A DNA stretch of 64,000 nt from Stentor roeselii (lineage: Eukaryota > Ciliophora > Heterotrichea > Heterotrichida > Stentoridae): positions 62,001 through 126,000 of the forward strand of contig RSEH01000067.1 in the NCBI GenBank assembly GCA_006503475.1, given 5' to 3'. The notes under the pieces are model-generated. The model was not told the origin of the DNA and searched no databases. It worked only from the letters and a program-made list of their open reading frames with translations. The translations under genes and the position numbers were made by a program. Positions 61,887-64,000 of the stretch are shown one piece after another (the stretch's first letter is position 1; every line of letters begins with the position of its first letter).

Positions 61887-62702
61887 CTAAAACGCGGTAT
61901 CAACAAACACAAAAGGTTTTTCGAGTAAAGCCAGATCTTTTTCAATCTGAGCCATTTCTTTCTCGCAAGTTGTTTTTTTCCTCTTGAGCCCTTGAGTGTC
62001 AGGATAGCGAATATGAGTAATACTTTGATACTCTTTACTCACCGACTCCCATTTCTGCTTGAGTCCATTTTTCAGCTGTTCAATTTCCTCAGCTGTCATT
62101 AAAAACTTCTGCCTTTCTTCTTCAGCAAGCTGTTCATCTTTAAGCTGCTTTAAAGTTTTATACTCTTCTTCAATATCGCCTTTAATCCTATCCAAATACC
62201 TCGGAACCTGTCCATAATTCCCTTTTTTCAAATAATCCTTCTGACTAGGCGGGGCTTTTGCCGGCTTTAAAATGACTTCCACGGCATTTGAAACAATATA
62301 ATTTTTTCCAGTCTTCAGGCCTAGAATCGGGGCTTCTCCTCTTCTGGGGACTGAAGCTTTCCGCTCTTGGGTCTTGTATGAAAACTCGCCTTTTTCCGGC
62401 AAGACCATTGTTCCTGTTCCTCTCTTGCGGAAGGAGTCAGGAGACGGGCGCACTTCTCCGACTGGCCGGCCGAAGTGTGCTGATGCTGACTTGTTTCGAT
62501 GGGCGCCATCGAAATGAGAGTAGTCGCCTGACATGTTGCTGCAGACTTTTGATGTCGTTGAGAGACTAGATGAGGGTTACCAGAACGTGCTGTAGGTTGG
62601 AGGAGCGTCTGGAGGGTATTTTGAACGGTACATCTTGGCCTTTGGAGGTGGAATGAATTCTTTTGGAATTAAGTTGTAGATGGACTCTTCTTCCATTAGC
62701 AT
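61887..62702 (-). CDS. ENKUR: Enkurin (two exons)
   Basis: CDS is complement(join(61887..62565,62581..62702)), 266 residues. Exon 1 encodes MLMEEESIYNLIPKEFIPPP, matching the enkurin N-terminus (SIYNLIP). The 15-nt intron holds a TAA and TAG. Exon 2 has the enkurin domain at about 130-260: KNYIVSNAVEVILK, QVPRYLDRIKGDIEEEY, and EEIEQLKNGLKQKWESVSKEYQSITH. Enkurin is a microtubule inner protein and TRPC/calmodulin-binding cilium protein. A second ATG at 62696 would shorten it by 2. An ORF that begins at the internal ATG 62534 misses the true N-terminus. Confidence 0.9.
62566..62580 (-). other. 15-nt intron in enkurin gene
   Basis: On the minus strand, GTAACCCTCATCTAG: GT...AG, A at position 10. 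Translation through it meets TAA. Removal joins the SIYNLIP exon to the rest in frame (phase 2). Confidence 0.9.
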
Positions 62703-62796
62703 GTAACTGATTGTTTATATTGATGATTTTGATTTTGGATTCGGTTGGGATTGGTGAAAATTGAGTGAAAATGTTTTGAGGAAGAATGGGTTGGAG

Positions 62797-62838
62797 TAGG
62801 GTGTTAGGGTGTTAAGGTGTTAGGGTGTTAGGGTGTTA
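62797..62838. repeat. Interstitial telomere-like array, about five TGTTAGGG units
   Basis: The plus strand reads TAGGG followed by TGTTAGGG, TGTTAAGG, TGTTAGGG, TGTTAGGG and TGTTAA, so one unit has an A for a G. The reverse complement unit is CCCTAACA, reported as the heterotrich telomere repeat. It lies about 95-135 nt upstream of the enkurin ATG, deep inside the window and not at a chromosome end. Confidence 0.8.
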
Positions 62839-63065
62839 AATTTTAAACTTTATATAAAAAATCCTTTATTTATTCACCTAACTTTTGATATCAGTTTTTT
62901 TTGTCTTTCTTACTTTTTACTTGGTTTCACAGTCCTACCATTTTTACTCTAAAATATTAATGTCCGTACGAAAAACCCTCAAAGTCTTCTCGACATTCAA
63001 TTCAAATCCTTTTCATATTCATCCCGCCATAGTAAAGTGCATATAATTCAAATAACCTGAGTAAC

Positions 63066-63515
63066 ATGTCAACAAAATATCCGAGCGGTTTAAAGCGTAG
63101 AGTCCAAGGAGACTGGAATTGCAACAAATGCAACAACTTGAACTTCGCCTTTCGAAACACTTGCAACAAATGTTCCTCAATGCGAGGCGAGTCATCATCT
63201 CTGTTCAATTCTGCCTTGTTTTTATTCATCGATGAAAACACTCAACTTTACACAAGCCCAGCAAATGAAGACTTCAGCTTCATGAAAGTTCCAATAAAAA
63301 GTACTCCAATTGTCCCACAACATCCTAAGATTATCGAAGGAAACACTATTACAAGAGACAACAAGAAGATTGAAGGAATTTTAGCTGAAGTTAAAAGACC
63401 CGATGCTGGTCGGAAAGGTGACTGGGTTTGCATGGGTTGCAAGAATCTGAACTTTTCTTTTCGCAAAGAATGCAACAAGTGCTCAAGTAAAAAAGATCAT
63501 TATATCGAGATGTAG
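63066..63515 (+). CDS. RanBP2-type zinc-finger protein
   Basis: The 149-residue protein has two RanBP2/ZRANB2-type fingers: GDWNCNKCNNLNFAFRNTCNKC (about residues 16-37) and GDWVCMGCKNLNFSFRKECNKC (about 118-139). Each has the W-x-C-x2-C...N-x-x-x-R...C-x2-C pattern. In ZRANB2 this fold binds single-stranded GGU RNA through the Trp, Asn and Arg seen here. An RNA-binding role is inferred. The linker (40-115) is unrecognised. Confidence 0.85.
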   Translation: MSTKYPSGLKRRVQGDWNCNKCNNLNFAFRNTCNKCSSMRGESSSLFNSALFLFIDENTQLYTSPANEDFSFMKVPIKSTPIVPQHPKIIEGNTITRDNKKIEGILAEVKRPDAGRKGDWVCMGCKNLNFSFRKECNKCSSKKDHYIEM

Positions 63516-63795
63516 TAAGGTAACTTAATAATAATGTTGGTTATTTTCTTAAATTGAATTCAAATTGAGAATGATTATTCTTACTAAAAATGAATACTCG
63601 TAATTTAAAAGTCATTCTTTAACACAATAAATTTCTCCTAAGAATCGATATCAAACTTTAACAAATCGAAAATAAAAATCATAATAAATCTTCAAAGCAA
63701 CTTAACTAAAAACCATTATTCCTAAAACTCAGAATTTCTTCTAAGTTCCAGATCTTCTAATCACCCATAGTCAGAGTTCAATATGGATGGTATAA

Positions 63796-64000
63796 ATGTT
63801 CGAGCGTGATTGCACAGCCCCACCAATCAACTCATCTCTTTCCCTTCACGAGCAAACTGAAATGGAAGAGTCAGCAGCTCAATTTGTGTCAGCAGTAGTC
63901 CTTCTAATAGTGACAATTCTCGCCTTTATCCAAATCTTCAAGTTCTTAAAAGACGGTTCCTACCCACGAGCCCAGCGTTCTCTTTGCATTTTATTCCTGA
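63796..64000 (+). CDS. Membrane protein, cut by right edge
   Basis: An open frame begins TATAAATG and continues to the window end (68 codons visible). After a polar N-terminus (including NSS, a possible sequon) comes a hydrophobic segment, FVSAVVLLIVTILAFIQIF (about residues 30-48), and a second may begin at LCILFL. It is likely the N-terminus of a multi-pass protein; family unknown. Confidence 0.6.
   Translation, partial: MFERDCTAPPINSSLSLHEQTEMEESAAQFVSAVVLLIVTILAFIQIFKFLKDGSYPRAQRSLCILFL

Noticed and set aside
1-64000. Genetic-code change (UGA = Trp, as in Blepharisma)
   Set aside because: No TGA is needed within any recognised gene, Trp is TGG throughout, and three genes end sensibly at TGA.
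1-64000. CRISPR arrays, bacterial operons, insertion sequences
   Set aside because: No spaced direct repeats, transposase or inverted terminal repeats were seen; introns and eukaryotic families show the DNA is nuclear and eukaryotic.

Overview
The window looks like macronuclear DNA of a heterotrich ciliate, most likely Stentor or a close relative. It is AT-rich and very gene-dense, with tiny intergenic gaps. Nine introns of exactly 15 nt can be inferred where an in-frame stop would otherwise cut a gene. The genetic code appears standard: Trp is TGG in all the long genes, TAA and TAG are not read through, and three genes end on TGA. That argues against Blepharisma, which has similarly small introns but reads UGA as Trp. 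This assignment rests on sequence reading and family knowledge, not on a database search.

Layout. 1-8.6 kb: WD40 (cut by the left edge), TPR, FYVE, amino-acid transporter, small basic proteins, a coiled-coil protein and a sphingosine/diacylglycerol-kinase-like gene. 8.6-9.9 kb: non-coding. 9.9-18.4 kb: UVRAG/ATG14-like, Cys-rich, Cache-domain membrane protein, UFD1, and ARMC2-like. 18.4-20.7 kb: AT-rich gap holding tRNA-Glu(CTC) and tRNA-Asp(GTC). 20.7-32.1 kb: DUF229 sulfatase-like, FHA, a bacterial-type D-Ala-D-Ala carboxypeptidase homologue, PSMG4-like, eL34, SHIPPO-repeat, GLE1-like, C2H2, MUL1-like E3, BCKDH E1-alpha and an unknown. 32.2-39.1 kb: PHD/ePHD, a myristoylated PUB-domain protein and a 921-residue Pro/Gly-rich protein with an otubain-like but apparently dead N-terminus. 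39.4-44.1 kb: CDC14, an unknown gene and a folate/biopterin-type transporter, with a decayed tandem duplication between them. 44.5-53.1 kb: cAMP-receptor-like GPCR, coiled-coil proteins, eRF3, PLAC8, RPA1-like and aquaporin. 53.1-64 kb: RCC1, CFAP36-like, tesmin/LIN54 CXC protein, kelch, a second tandem-FHA protein, C2H2, a CaaX-ending protein, CDPK, enkurin, RanBP2-type zinc fingers, and a membrane protein cut by the right edge.

The genes are mostly housekeeping, with a cilium-related set (ARMC2-like, SHIPPO, CFAP36-like, enkurin) spread across the window as expected for a densely ciliated cell. Ubiquitin/p97-related genes recur (UFD1, PUB protein, MUL1-like, pseudo-otubain, PSMG4-like). Neighbouring genes are often only 9-20 nt apart in every orientation, and a TATAAA-like element very often touches the start codon.

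The items most worth a second look are the reciprocal-decay duplication at 40.2-43.0 kb, the carboxypeptidase gene without an ATG, telomere-repeat-like arrays in promoters, the 15-nt introns, and the pseudo-otubain.
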